From: Robiginitomaculum antarcticum DSM 21748
GTDB lineage: Bacteria > Pseudomonadota > Alphaproteobacteria > Caulobacterales > Maricaulaceae
DNA length: 64,000 nucleotides
NCBI RefSeq assembly: GCF_000365025.1
Contig: NZ_KB823011.1
Location: 620,001-684,000 of the forward strand
Direction of reading: 5' to 3'
Positions 8,791-16,182 of the stretch are shown here, in pieces. The number at the start of each line of letters is the position of its first letter. Position 1 is the first letter of the stretch. The notes beneath the pieces are model-generated. The model saw only the letters and a list, made by a program, of their open reading frames with translations, made no database searches and was not told the origin of the DNA. The position numbers and the translations under genes were made by a program.

Positions 8791-10824
8791 TTATATTCCT
8801 AACTCTGGGTCTATGGCGGTGTTCATGGCGTGGGCGCGCTGCAGGGGATTGAGAATTTGCGGTAGGTGACCGATCTGCAAGACCGCGAGTTCTGCCGGGC
8901 TTAATTCGGTGCCTATCTCGTTTTCGCGTTCCGCTTCTGGCCCGCTTTTGCTTGGGACGCCTGGCAATTCAGGCGTGCGCTCTTTTCCGGCCCTGACACT
9001 CGTATTCTTGAGCGCTTTCTTCTCCGCCGCTGTAATAAGGCGGCCATCCACAAACCGTGTCATGGGGGCGCCGTTCTCTGTCCAGTCTGTTGCCGCGCTG
9101 TTAGGGGAAAACGGGTACGGACCTTCTGGAGAAAGCAAGGGCGGGGGAATGACGCGGCCTGTGAAATTCTTATCAGTGTAATATTTGAGTTTCTTGGTTT
9201 TGATGGGCGAGAAGCCGGAGAGAAGAATAATCTCCTCGTCTTGAGGCAATTGCATGACCTCACCCGGCGTTATGAGCTGGCGCGCCGTTTCTTGGCGCGA
9301 AACCATGACATGCGAGAGCCAAGGCGCGAGGCGGTGACCGGCATAGTTCCGCATGGCCCGCATCTCTGTTGTGCTGCCGACCGCGTCGGAAATCCGCTTT
9401 GCGGTCCGATCATCATTAGTGGCAAAGACAACGCGGACATGGCAATTATCGAGAATGGAGTTATTGGGGCCATAAGCCTTCTCAATCTGGTTGAGAGACT
9501 GGGCAATGAGAAAAGCCCGCAGGCCGTAACCCGCCATGAACGCTAGCGCGCTTTCAAAGAAATCAAGACGGCCTAACGCCGGAAATTCGTCAAGCATGAA
9601 GAGCACGCGGCGACGTTTTTGAACCACGCCAACATCGAGGCTTTCCGTGAGGCGGCGGCCAATTTGGTTTAGGATCAGCCGAATGAGAGGCTTCGTGCGC
9701 GAGATGTCTGATGGGGGCACGACCAGATATAGTGAAACCGGCTTCTCTCCATTGACCAAATCATCAATCCGCCAGTCACAGTCAGAGGTCACTTTGGCGA
9801 CCGTGGGGTCACGGTAGAGCGCGAGAAAGCTGATCGCCGTTGACAATACGCCTGAACGCTCATTATCGGATTTATTGAGAAGCTCGCGGGCGGCTTGCGC
9901 AACAACGGGATGAGCCTTGGCGAAGTCTTGATTTCCAAGATGATTGGTTTTCATCATCACATAGAGCGTGTCTTCAAACGGGCGGTTCGGATCAGAGAGA
10001 AAAGTTGCGACTTGGGCGAGCGTTTTTTCGGGCTCAGCGTAGAGAACATGTAAGATAGCGCCGACGAGCAATGAATGGGCTGTCTTTTCCCAGTGATTGC
10101 GGCGCTCAAGAATACCTTCTGGGTCTACCAAAATGTCGGCAATATTTTGGACGTCGCGGACTTCACATTCGTCCCTGCGGACTTCGAGCAAGGGATTGTA
10201 CCGCGCGCTGGCCGGGTTCGTCGGATCAAACAATAACACGTTTGAGAATTTTGAACGCCATCCGGATGTGAGTTTCCAGTTCTCGCCTTTAATGTCGTGA
10301 ATGATGGCGCTGTCGGTCCAAGACAGTAATGTGGGAACGACTAGGCCAACACCCTTCCCTGACCGTGTCGGCGCAATGGTAATGACATGCTCTGCCCCGT
10401 CATGCCGGATATAATCTTTCTTCTCCCGGCCCAAGAACACGCCGTGATCTTCAAAGAGACCAGCGGACTTCATTTGCCTATGGCTCGCCCAGCGTGATGA
10501 CCCAAATGTATTGAGCTTGTCGTTTTGCCGTCCGCGCCAAACGGAACCGATAATAGCAAATACAATTCCTATGAAACCACCGGCGGTCGCGATTTGACCG
10601 CCCTTGGCAAAGACGTGCGGGGCATAGGCATCGAATGAATACCACCACGGAAATAACATCCACGGCGCGTAGACGCCATGTTCGCCAATAACAAACCAGG
10701 GCGCTCCGAGGTAAGCATCATAGTCAAACTGAAAGGCGACCCACTGCGTTGCATACCATGTGGTCAGAATGATCGTGGTGAACACGATAATGATCTGACC
10801 GATGAGTATGGATTGTGGCGACAT
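8791..10824 (-). CDS. traG: TraG/VirD4 type IV coupling protein
   Basis: A 677-residue coupling protein that delivers the relaxase-DNA complex to the secretion channel. Two N-terminal membrane segments (about residues 8-30 and 78-96) are followed by a cytoplasmic ATPase with Walker A APTRSGKG at residues 151-158 and Walker B VLFMLDEFPAL near 395. The motifs FGSSRWAS and LIAQSLNQIEKAYG are characteristic of TraG. AAGGA stands a few bases before the ATG. It is the first gene of the traG-copG-trb unit, downstream of the 10-bp repeat array. Confidence 0.95.
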   Translation of the reverse strand: MSPQSILIGQIIIVFTTIILTTWYATQWVAFQFDYDAYLGAPWFVIGEHGVYAPWMLFPWWYSFDAYAPHVFAKGGQIATAGGFIGIVFAIIGSVWRGRQNDKLNTFGSSRWASHRQMKSAGLFEDHGVFLGREKKDYIRHDGAEHVITIAPTRSGKGVGLVVPTLLSWTDSAIIHDIKGENWKLTSGWRSKFSNVLLFDPTNPASARYNPLLEVRRDECEVRDVQNIADILVDPEGILERRNHWEKTAHSLLVGAILHVLYAEPEKTLAQVATFLSDPNRPFEDTLYVMMKTNHLGNQDFAKAHPVVAQAARELLNKSDNERSGVLSTAISFLALYRDPTVAKVTSDCDWRIDDLVNGEKPVSLYLVVPPSDISRTKPLIRLILNQIGRRLTESLDVGVVQKRRRVLFMLDEFPALGRLDFFESALAFMAGYGLRAFLIAQSLNQIEKAYGPNNSILDNCHVRVVFATNDDRTAKRISDAVGSTTEMRAMRNYAGHRLAPWLSHVMVSRQETARQLITPGEVMQLPQDEEIILLSGFSPIKTKKLKYYTDKNFTGRVIPPPLLSPEGPYPFSPNSAATDWTENGAPMTRFVDGRLITAAEKKALKNTSVRAGKERTPELPGVPSKSGPEAERENEIGTELSPAELAVLQIGHLPQILNPLQRAHAMNTAIDPELGI

Positions 10825-10869
10825 AGCCTAAGTTCCTTTTGCTGTTGGAACTCAAGCTGGCTTAACCGA

Positions 10870-10898
10870 ACTATATTTGACAATGGGGTGTTTGACAG
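10870..10898 (-). promoter_or_regulatory. probable traG-trb promoter
   Basis: On the minus strand, CTGTCA (10898-10893) and TATAGT (10875-10870) are separated by exactly 17 bases and lie about 45 bases before the traG ATG. TATAGT matches five of six positions of the sigma-70 -10 box; CTGTCA matches four of six of the -35 box. TGTCAAA occurs three times here (plus-strand TTTGACA at 10876, 10891 and 10901), two of them in step with the 10-bp array that begins just upstream. Inference from sequence only. Confidence 0.5.
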
Positions 10899-10910
10899 GG
10901 TTTGACAGGC

Positions 10911-11094
10911 CAAACCGAGTGAAACCTAGCGAATACGAGTCAACACGAGTGAAACCGGTTGAACCTAGGTGAAAAAGGCCGAATGGAGGCCAATGCGAGT
11001 GAAAACGGGCCAATCCGAGTCAACGCGGGTGAAACCGAATGAATACGAGTGAAATCTAGTGAAAGCGAGTGAATACGAGTCAAACCGAGTGAAA
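10911..11094. repeat. 10-bp tandem array, 18 units, upstream of traG
   Basis: Eighteen consecutive 10-base units, plus the first four bases of a nineteenth, run without a phase change. The plus-strand consensus is about GAAACCGAGT (first base G or C; AA nearly invariant; AGT frequent). Because the period is close to one helical turn, the AA/AAA tracts face the same side of the helix, which should bend the DNA, and any bound protein would be stacked on one face. It directly abuts the probable traG promoter. The minus-strand open frame across it merely reflects the repeat. Confidence 0.9.
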
Positions 11095-11275
11095 ATAAGA
11101 TACAATTCCTAAATTGGCTGGCTTTATGATCAGAGGGGTATCCGGTAACAGGTATCCCGCCATTATCTGAAACAGGTCGGCGCGACATGATATACTCGCA
11201 AGAAATCATCCCCAAGTTCTGATACTTTGATAGAATTGATAGTGTCTTCACATTTTAAAGTGTAGTTCCTTGGCT

Positions 11276-11737
11276 ATGAAACATACTCTGCTCACCTTTG
11301 CCTTAATTACTCCATTTTTGTTTGTCAGCTGTGCTCTAGCGGAAGATTCGACAAGTGCAAAAGATCCGTCCTCGCTGTCCTTTAAATCAATATATTGGTC
11401 TGACGGCGATAGCGGCAGATTAGATGGTTTGAAATTTCGTCTTGCCAATATTGACGCCCCTGAAACCGGCAGCTTGAAACAACGCGGCGGCGCGAAATGT
11501 GAAGCCGAGCGCGAGATTGGCTATGAAGCCAAAGCGTTTTTGGTGGAGTTTACACGCGGTAAGGAAATCAAGATCGTCCGTGATTACGGTGAAGACCGTT
11601 ATGACCGCCTCGTTGTTGATTTGACGGCAAATGACGTTGATGTGGCGAAAGCTGGCATTGATGCTGGCCAATTGTTGGCTTGGCCTCACAAAAAAGGACG
11701 CGCTCTAGCACCTAAGCCGGATTGGTGCGCTCGTTGA
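11276..11737 (+). CDS. secreted thermonuclease-like (SNase family) nuclease
   Basis: A 153-residue protein with an N-terminal signal (MKHTLLTFALITPFLF... ending near CALAE) and an SNase/thermonuclease-like OB-fold. Family landmarks are a DGDSGRL strand, RLANIDAPE (catalytic Arg/Asp region) and the later RDYGEDRYDRLVVDL containing the second Arg. A Cys in RGGAKCEAE and one in the C-terminal PDWCAR may pair. Small secreted SNase-like proteins commonly accompany Tra/Trb elements in alphaproteobacteria; their role in transfer is not settled. ATG 11276 is preferred to the TTG six bases earlier. It points away from traG. Confidence 0.8.
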   Translation: MKHTLLTFALITPFLFVSCALAEDSTSAKDPSSLSFKSIYWSDGDSGRLDGLKFRLANIDAPETGSLKQRGGAKCEAEREIGYEAKAFLVEFTRGKEIKIVRDYGEDRYDRLVVDLTANDVDVAKAGIDAGQLLAWPHKKGRALAPKPDWCAR

Positions 11738-11877
11738 CAACCAATGAACTTGCTTCCTCCCCTGAACTCGCGGCCGAATTAAATGCTCTTGAATACGATC
11801 ACGGGATGAGTGCAGAGCTGATTGGATCCCTGAAAGTATCCAAAGAAGAAGCGCGCGCCCATATTAGCTTTTTCTAG
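11734..11877 (+). CDS. small hypothetical protein coupled to the nuclease
   Basis: A 47-residue frame starting at a TTG that overlaps the nuclease stop (TTGA). The product (TTNELASSPELAAELNALEY, then SLKVSKEEARAHISFF) is acidic and helical and looks like a small helix-turn-helix fragment (MSAELIGSLKVSKEEARAHI), but no family is assigned. The only support is the overlap and plausible composition; no independent Shine-Dalgarno is seen. Confidence 0.4.
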   Translation: MTTNELASSPELAAELNALEYDHGMSAELIGSLKVSKEEARAHISFF

Positions 11878-11880
11878 CGG

Positions 11881-12039
11881 ATGATGTTTGTAACTAACGG
11901 GGGAGTGATGACCGGTGGGCTCGCCCTGTTAGGATTTGGCGTCCAACAGCTTACGGGTGGGATTTCTGCAGTAGGCGTTATTTGCTTGGTAGCGGGGCTA
12001 TTGTTATTTTTGAGTTCACCTCTGTGTTTGCAAGCATGA
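11881..12039 (+). CDS. small predicted membrane protein
   Basis: A 52-residue frame beginning three bases after the previous stop. It is mostly hydrophobic: two stretches (GGLALLGFGVQQL and AVGVICLVAGLLLFL) are predicted to span the membrane. It would be the third gene of a nuclease unit. No family recognised, and such a short hydrophobic frame may be fortuitous. Confidence 0.35.
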   Translation: MMFVTNGGVMTGGLALLGFGVQQLTGGISAVGVICLVAGLLLFLSSPLCLQA

Positions 12040-12114
12040 CGCGGGCTATAAGTGAAACCGAAGCAGCGGCGCAAAAATTTGACCCAATTTAACCGCCTTC
12101 GTAAAGGAAGTTTA

Positions 12115-12170
12115 CCCCCAAACCAGATCTTAGTTCAGAGGCTTAGTTGGAGCGATTTTAAGACGCTCGG
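12115..12170. repeat. dispersed intergenic palindromic element, copy A (partial)
   Basis: This copy holds the right half of the element: CCCCAAACCAGATCTTAG, TCAGAGGCTTAGTTGG, then GCGATTTTAAGACGCTCGG. It differs from copies B and D at scattered positions and its left half is not recognisable. It lies between the small membrane protein and the next gene. Confidence 0.75.
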
Positions 12171-12233
12171 TTATGGCCTATCGGGGGGTGAAGTGTAAAT
12201 ATGTTTTAAGAGATATGAGCTAATCAAGATTAC

Positions 12234-12911
12234 ATGATTTCCAGAAACATAAATGAACCGATTATTCTCAGTTCAAAGCCTAATAAAATCCGTTTTTACT
12301 TTTCTCTGCTTTTGCCAATTTTGATGATAGGGTTAGGCCTCCATGAGTTTATCGAGGATGGGCAAGTCTTGTTTTTTCTTGCTGGCATAGCCTTGTTCAC
12401 CGCAAGTTGGTTTTTTAGGTTCAAAAATGAAACTTACATAACTCATAAAGCTGTTTATCAGCGCGTAAGTTCCAAGAAGTACGAAACTTTTCGACTCTCC
12501 GATTTAAGCTATGCCTGTTTTGAAGACGACGTAGTATATTGTATTTTTGGAGAGCAAGGCGACGAATGTTATTCAATTTCAAATGACGCGAACAATTTTG
12601 AGGAAATTAGAGCGCACCTGGAGCAGCTAAGCCAAAAACATCTTCCATATCATAGATACGAATTTGCTTTACGTTCAGAGATGTCTTTTGCTGATAAGCT
12701 AGGTTGTTTAGATTGTGCGAGCATATTCGGGTTTTCGGGTGTCATCAATTGGACAACTGAAAGGACCAGGTGGTCATTTTTTAGCCGACAATTGCCTGAA
12801 ATTGCGGTATGCCCATCTTGCAAAAAAGAAGGGCGCGTCATTGTTTCACGGACAGGGCTGGTAACGCCGCACGGACTCAAATCTATGAATCGCCTTTATA
12901 AAAACTCCTAG
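12234..12911 (+). CDS. hypothetical membrane protein with C-terminal Cys pairs
   Basis: A 225-residue protein. Two hydrophobic segments (about residues 21-37 and 44-61) form an N-terminal hairpin. A soluble domain follows, with two Cys pairs (CLDC near 162 and CPSC near 197) that resemble a zinc ribbon split by an insert. No known family was recognised. Base composition is visibly more AT-rich than the trb genes, suggesting an accessory origin. It is flanked on both sides by copies of the dispersed palindromic element (A and B). Confidence 0.65.
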   Translation: MISRNINEPIILSSKPNKIRFYFSLLLPILMIGLGLHEFIEDGQVLFFLAGIALFTASWFFRFKNETYITHKAVYQRVSSKKYETFRLSDLSYACFEDDVVYCIFGEQGDECYSISNDANNFEEIRAHLEQLSQKHLPYHRYEFALRSEMSFADKLGCLDCASIFGFSGVINWTTERTRWSFFSRQLPEIAVCPSCKKEGRVIVSRTGLVTPHGLKSMNRLYKNS

Positions 12912-12973
12912 GTTGTTTTTATAGCCCATGTAACGTCGGTTTTAACCGATTGTAGAAATCAGCGAGCGGCCTT

Positions 12974-13068
12974 CTTTGAGCGTTTATGGCCTCTGAGAAA
13001 ACGTAGCTCGATCCCCCAAACCAGACATTAGCCCAGAGGCTTACGTTAGGCGATTTAAAGCCACTCGG
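12974..13068. repeat. dispersed intergenic palindromic element, copy B (complete)
   Basis: About 95 bases. The left arm TTTGAGCG then GGCCTCTGAG is matched on the right by CCAGAGGC and the outer ACTCGG; between them lies CCCCCAAACCAGACATTAGC. The right arm contains GTTAGGC. The left arm is shared with copy E and the right arm with copies A, C and D. Confidence 0.85.
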
Positions 13069-13079
13069 TTTTGGCGGCG

Positions 13080-13604
13080 TCAGGGATTAAACAGAATGAT
13101 TAAAGTAGCGACTATCAGCATTATAACCGTAGGATGAAATGTGGATGCAAAACCTATCGCACGAAATAACGGCGACTTTTTATACCCAATCCAAAATAGC
13201 ACTCGGGCGATTAAGAACCAACCACCTAATATAGGCAAGATAGAAGCAGCTTCTTTTGGAGCAGAGGCTGCCAAACAAATTGATGCCAGCGTAAAAATAA
13301 TTACTTGCTCTGTTGTGTTTCGAATGTATCTCAAGGTGATATCTAATGGCGTGCCATTTATTGGTGCAGATCCATCAATATTTTGTTCAAAATGACGTGT
13401 TCGTGCAGCCCATGCTATACCTGCAACAAGTGAAAAACTTGGAGGAATAAGTGTAATCGCTATAACTTGGTATAATGAATAAGTAGAGAACCAATCTTGC
13501 GAAAATGACAACCAAAACCCAAATCCAATAAATGCCGCACTCAAGATCCAAGCGGTGAAAATCCCCTTGAGAACTTTGATTTTATCACTTGATGTATTCG
13601 CCAT
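13080..13604 (-). CDS. MAPEG-family membrane protein
   Basis: A 174-residue integral membrane protein with four hydrophobic segments. The MAPEG-type block covers residues about 90-170: RNTTEQVIIFTLASICLA, then GGWFLIARVLFWIGYKK and FRAIGFASTFHPTVIML. MAPEG proteins include membrane glutathione transferases, but many bacterial members have no defined reaction. It is a single gene between copies B and C of the dispersed element; no operon partner. Confidence 0.7.
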   Translation of the reverse strand: MANTSSDKIKVLKGIFTAWILSAAFIGFGFWLSFSQDWFSTYSLYQVIAITLIPPSFSLVAGIAWAARTRHFEQNIDGSAPINGTPLDITLRYIRNTTEQVIIFTLASICLAASAPKEAASILPILGGWFLIARVLFWIGYKKSPLFRAIGFASTFHPTVIMLIVATLIILFNP

Positions 13605-13665
13605 AGGTACTTTTATAACACTAAGTTTGTGATTTCCAATGTCCTGAAATTGGAATTAGTAGAAG

Positions 13666-13705
13666 TTCTGGGCTACTTACATTAGGCGATTTTAGGACGC
13701 TCTGG
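13666..13705. repeat. dispersed intergenic palindromic element, copy C (right end only)
   Basis: About 40 bases matching only the right end of the element: CTGGGCTACTTACATTAGGC then GATTTTAGGACGCTC. The GTTAGGC of copy B is CATTAGGC here. The left half has been lost or replaced. Confidence 0.65.
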
Positions 13706-13715
13706 TTTATGTTTG

Positions 13716-14471
13716 CTATCCGTTATTGGACGTCGTTGAACGACCAAGGATGAATTGAAGGATAATTGAGCATAAGAAGTAGGCTACAATTAGACAGAAT
13801 ACCCCAAACATGGCGAGTATTCGTAACAAGGCTGCAACGGGGCTAAGTGTAATTAATGCTGCATCATCAGTAAACCGCACGTCCTTTAGCGCTAGTCTGG
13901 CAATCATACCTGTCTTTCCAGAGCGCTTGAGGTTATAAATTGGTATAGTTTCAAAAAACTTCTTTGTTCCTGAAAGAATCAGTCCCTCAAGGACTTTTTC
14001 ATCCGTTAGTAAAATCCTAGCATCTGTTGGGTTCTTCTCCTCAAGGCTTTTACGCTTACGCCGTAATACGTTTCGCGCTGCGTCCCTTAACTCACTTAAC
14101 TCCGATTTGGTTTCGTTATCTGTTAGAAATCCACCTTCAATCAACTCTATTTCATCAAGATATAACCGAGGAATGCGATAAGTTATGCCTGTTGAAAACT
14201 TACCATCAAACTGACCAGAATAACCGTGGCCTTCTAACGTCATTTCGCTTTTGATATGAGCGCTATTATCCGCCTTAAAATCAATCGAAATGGACTTTGG
14301 GGAAATATTAACGCCGAAGCGATGATAGTTGTCAGATACTAAATAATCATCGATTGCCGATTGGGCCTCAGTTTCACTCACACTTATTTCAATGTCTGTT
14401 GCAAATAAGAAAATAGCGGCCATTAGGAGTAAAATGGTAGCCGAGATTATAAGTGCAGCCTTCTTGAACAT
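13716..14471 (-). CDS. hypothetical membrane-anchored protein (DUF1439-like)
   Basis: A 251-residue protein with an N-terminal membrane anchor (residues 5-25), a periplasmic domain and a C-terminal hydrophobic segment (about 215-240). The middle portion (ISVSETEAQSAIDDYL, strands with NISPKSISIDF and HIKSEMTLEG, then EKVLEGLILSGTKKFFETIP and VRFTDDAALITLSP) resembles the DUF1439/YceB lipid-binding-like fold, but similarity is only by eye. Single gene between elements C and D. Role unknown. Confidence 0.55.
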   Translation of the reverse strand: MFKKAALIISATILLLMAAIFLFATDIEISVSETEAQSAIDDYLVSDNYHRFGVNISPKSISIDFKADNSAHIKSEMTLEGHGYSGQFDGKFSTGITYRIPRLYLDEIELIEGGFLTDNETKSELSELRDAARNVLRRKRKSLEEKNPTDARILLTDEKVLEGLILSGTKKFFETIPIYNLKRSGKTGMIARLALKDVRFTDDAALITLSPVAALLRILAMFGVFCLIVAYFLCSIILQFILGRSTTSNNG

Positions 14472-14527
14472 ATATTCAAACTAAAGAGGATATGCCTACG
14501 GAGCAAGAGACTTGAGCGAACGGCTTA

Positions 14528-14645
14528 TTTTGAGCGATTTAAGCCTCTCCCAGACGTCCGCAATGCCCCCTTTGTTGAAGTCGCAACGATCCCCAAACCA
14601 GACATTAGCCCAGAGGCTTACGTTGGGCGATTTTAGGACGCTCAG
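14528..14645. repeat. dispersed intergenic palindromic element, copy D (complete)
   Basis: About 118 bases. Left arm TTTGAGCG, ATTTAAGCCTCT; right arm CCCAGAGGCTTACGTTGGGC and GATTTTAGGACGCTCA. AAGCCTCT pairs with AGAGGCTT and TGAGCG with CGCTCA, giving a long imperfect hairpin. The central CCCCAAACCAGACATTAGC is almost identical to copy B. GTTGGGC takes the place of GTTAGGC. Confidence 0.85.
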
Positions 14646-14719
14646 TTTTTGATTAACTCTGTGATGAAAAATGAACTTGTGGTCACGAAATTGATAAACT
14701 TCTGAAGGCGCTAAATTTC

Positions 14720-15997
14720 TCAATAGGTGCCGCTTCCAATTGCTGAGAGCTGCACTTCGAAGCAGTGCTGACCCGGTTCATTGAAAGACCGCTGTAGTTC
14801 AGGTAAACTTCTTGGCCAATCTGCCAATGCGCTACTGCTATATACTAATGCCAACGGATGCTTCCATGCATTCTGAAATTCCGCACAAACTCGAACTTTT
14901 CCGTCGTCAATGGATGTATAAGTGGCGACCGGAGTATTATTAGTGGGGTGATAATAGCTTGGTGCCCACCCGCAACTATATCTTCGGGCAACAGAAGGAT
15001 TGGACACGATTGTTTGGATTGCATCATCTATACTCGCAGGTGGCGCGCCTTTAATTGAATGCGCACATCTCGCAAGCCTAAGAATATTAACGACATCACC
15101 GATCGCGCGTTTATCTTTAATGACTTCATCCCGTTGTTTCTCCGGAACGCTCTCTTCACCAAATGGTTCGTTCGTTGTAAATGTAGGAATAGTCGCAGGA
15201 GGATCAGGGAAGAGCATTTTTATCAGGTAGCAAAATTTTCCGGCATTCGGACGCTTTTGCGCCAACACAGAAAATCGCGCATCCGTTTTTGGATCAAAAA
15301 TTCGAGCTGGCTCGCGGGATGGGTCATACGTCCCTGCAAACTCCGCACATAACTTCACGGTCGAACTGTCTAATTTCGAGAACTGTAGAGTTTGGTCGGG
15401 TTGCCATAAGAAACTAAGCGCGGGACTACAAGAAGGGTCGGCTCTGTTTTGAGCGCTAAGCTCCCGAGCGTGTTGTATATCTCTTGGAATGTCTCCTGCT
15501 ACCCCAAACGCACACTCAATCGCTGTAGCTCTGGCGTCCATTTCTCTGTACAATAATGCATCGTGTCGAATGACACCCTCAGTCATTTCTAGATTCATAT
15601 CATAGCAGTGTCGGCCTTTTACGGGACGCGGAGTAGTCAATTCTTCATCCAACTCCCAACTCACATCAAAATATGGATGAGCCGTTTTTTGACCCCCAGA
15701 ACGTTTTTCAAAATCGCCACAAAGGCTTATCGTGGACGGACCAAGACGTTCATAGGATACTCCAATTTCATCTTGCTCGGGTCTCCCGAGTATTTTTAGC
15801 AACTCCTTTAGGGAATCAGGAATTTGACCCGTTTCATCAAGAGCTTTTTGCGCATCAAGAGCAATATATTGCATTGTTGTGAGTAGCCGATCATCAGGAG
15901 TGCCGTCACGCAGCATCAGATGGCTTGTATTCAGGAATAAACTGACAAGCCCTACCAGCAGGATAAGTGCAGTGGTTATAATCAAAGGTCGTTTCAT
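14720..15997 (-). CDS. hypothetical protein with a triplicated domain
   Basis: A 425-residue protein starting MKRPLIITTALIL, with an N-terminal signal or anchor. The rest consists of three diverged copies of a ~120-residue unit. Each unit has a helical part with spaced Leu/Ala, a Pro, then strands carrying ISLCGDF, VKLCAEF or VRVCAEF, and closes with GRHCYDMNL, GKFCYLIKM or GQHCFEVQL. The paired Cys of each unit suggest a disulfide and thus a periplasmic location. No family recognised. It stands alone between elements D and E. A TTG 15 bases upstream is an alternative start. Confidence 0.6.
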   Translation of the reverse strand: MKRPLIITTALILLVGLVSLFLNTSHLMLRDGTPDDRLLTTMQYIALDAQKALDETGQIPDSLKELLKILGRPEQDEIGVSYERLGPSTISLCGDFEKRSGGQKTAHPYFDVSWELDEELTTPRPVKGRHCYDMNLEMTEGVIRHDALLYREMDARATAIECAFGVAGDIPRDIQHARELSAQNRADPSCSPALSFLWQPDQTLQFSKLDSSTVKLCAEFAGTYDPSREPARIFDPKTDARFSVLAQKRPNAGKFCYLIKMLFPDPPATIPTFTTNEPFGEESVPEKQRDEVIKDKRAIGDVVNILRLARCAHSIKGAPPASIDDAIQTIVSNPSVARRYSCGWAPSYYHPTNNTPVATYTSIDDGKVRVCAEFQNAWKHPLALVYSSSALADWPRSLPELQRSFNEPGQHCFEVQLSAIGSGTY

Positions 15998-16072
15998 GGC
16001 GAGCAGTTTCAAGGGCTATATCGATTAAGACCTCATATAATGGCTCTTTATAATAATTAAACCAGTGTCCTT

Positions 16073-16137
16073 TTTTGAGCGGTTATGGACTCTGAGAAAA
16101 TGTAGCAAAATCCCCATTGCAGACATTAGCTTAAGTA
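16073..16137. repeat. dispersed intergenic palindromic element, copy E (left half)
   Basis: Contains the left half of copy B with few changes: TTTTGAGCGGTTATGG, CTCTGAGAAAATGTAGC, then CCCC and CAGACATTAGC. It stops before the CAGAGGC right arm. It is the complement in extent of copies A and C, which keep only the right half. Confidence 0.75.
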
Positions 16138-16182
16138 CAATCACTCTCATTTACACGAATATCCTACTATTAATATAGCTTC

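Noticed and set aside
10876-10907. TTTGACA words as -35 boxes for a rightward promoter of the nuclease gene
   Set aside because: No -10 box lies 16-18 bases downstream; the 10-bp array follows directly and the nuclease gene is about 370 bases away.
10911-11094. Possible CRISPR array
   Set aside because: The units are 10 bases and contiguous with no spacers, and no cas genes are present.
10940-11251. Minus-strand open frame of about 100 codons with a repeated RIHSLSL-like peptide
   Set aside because: It exists because three 10-bp units make a 30-base, 10-codon period without stops. It has no Shine-Dalgarno and no domain, and the conserved unit is at DNA level.
12974-13068. Classical integron attC site
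   Set aside because: GTTAGGC fits one core box, but no RYYYAAC partner at the expected place was found and genes on both strands are interspersed; kept only as an attC-like hypothesis.
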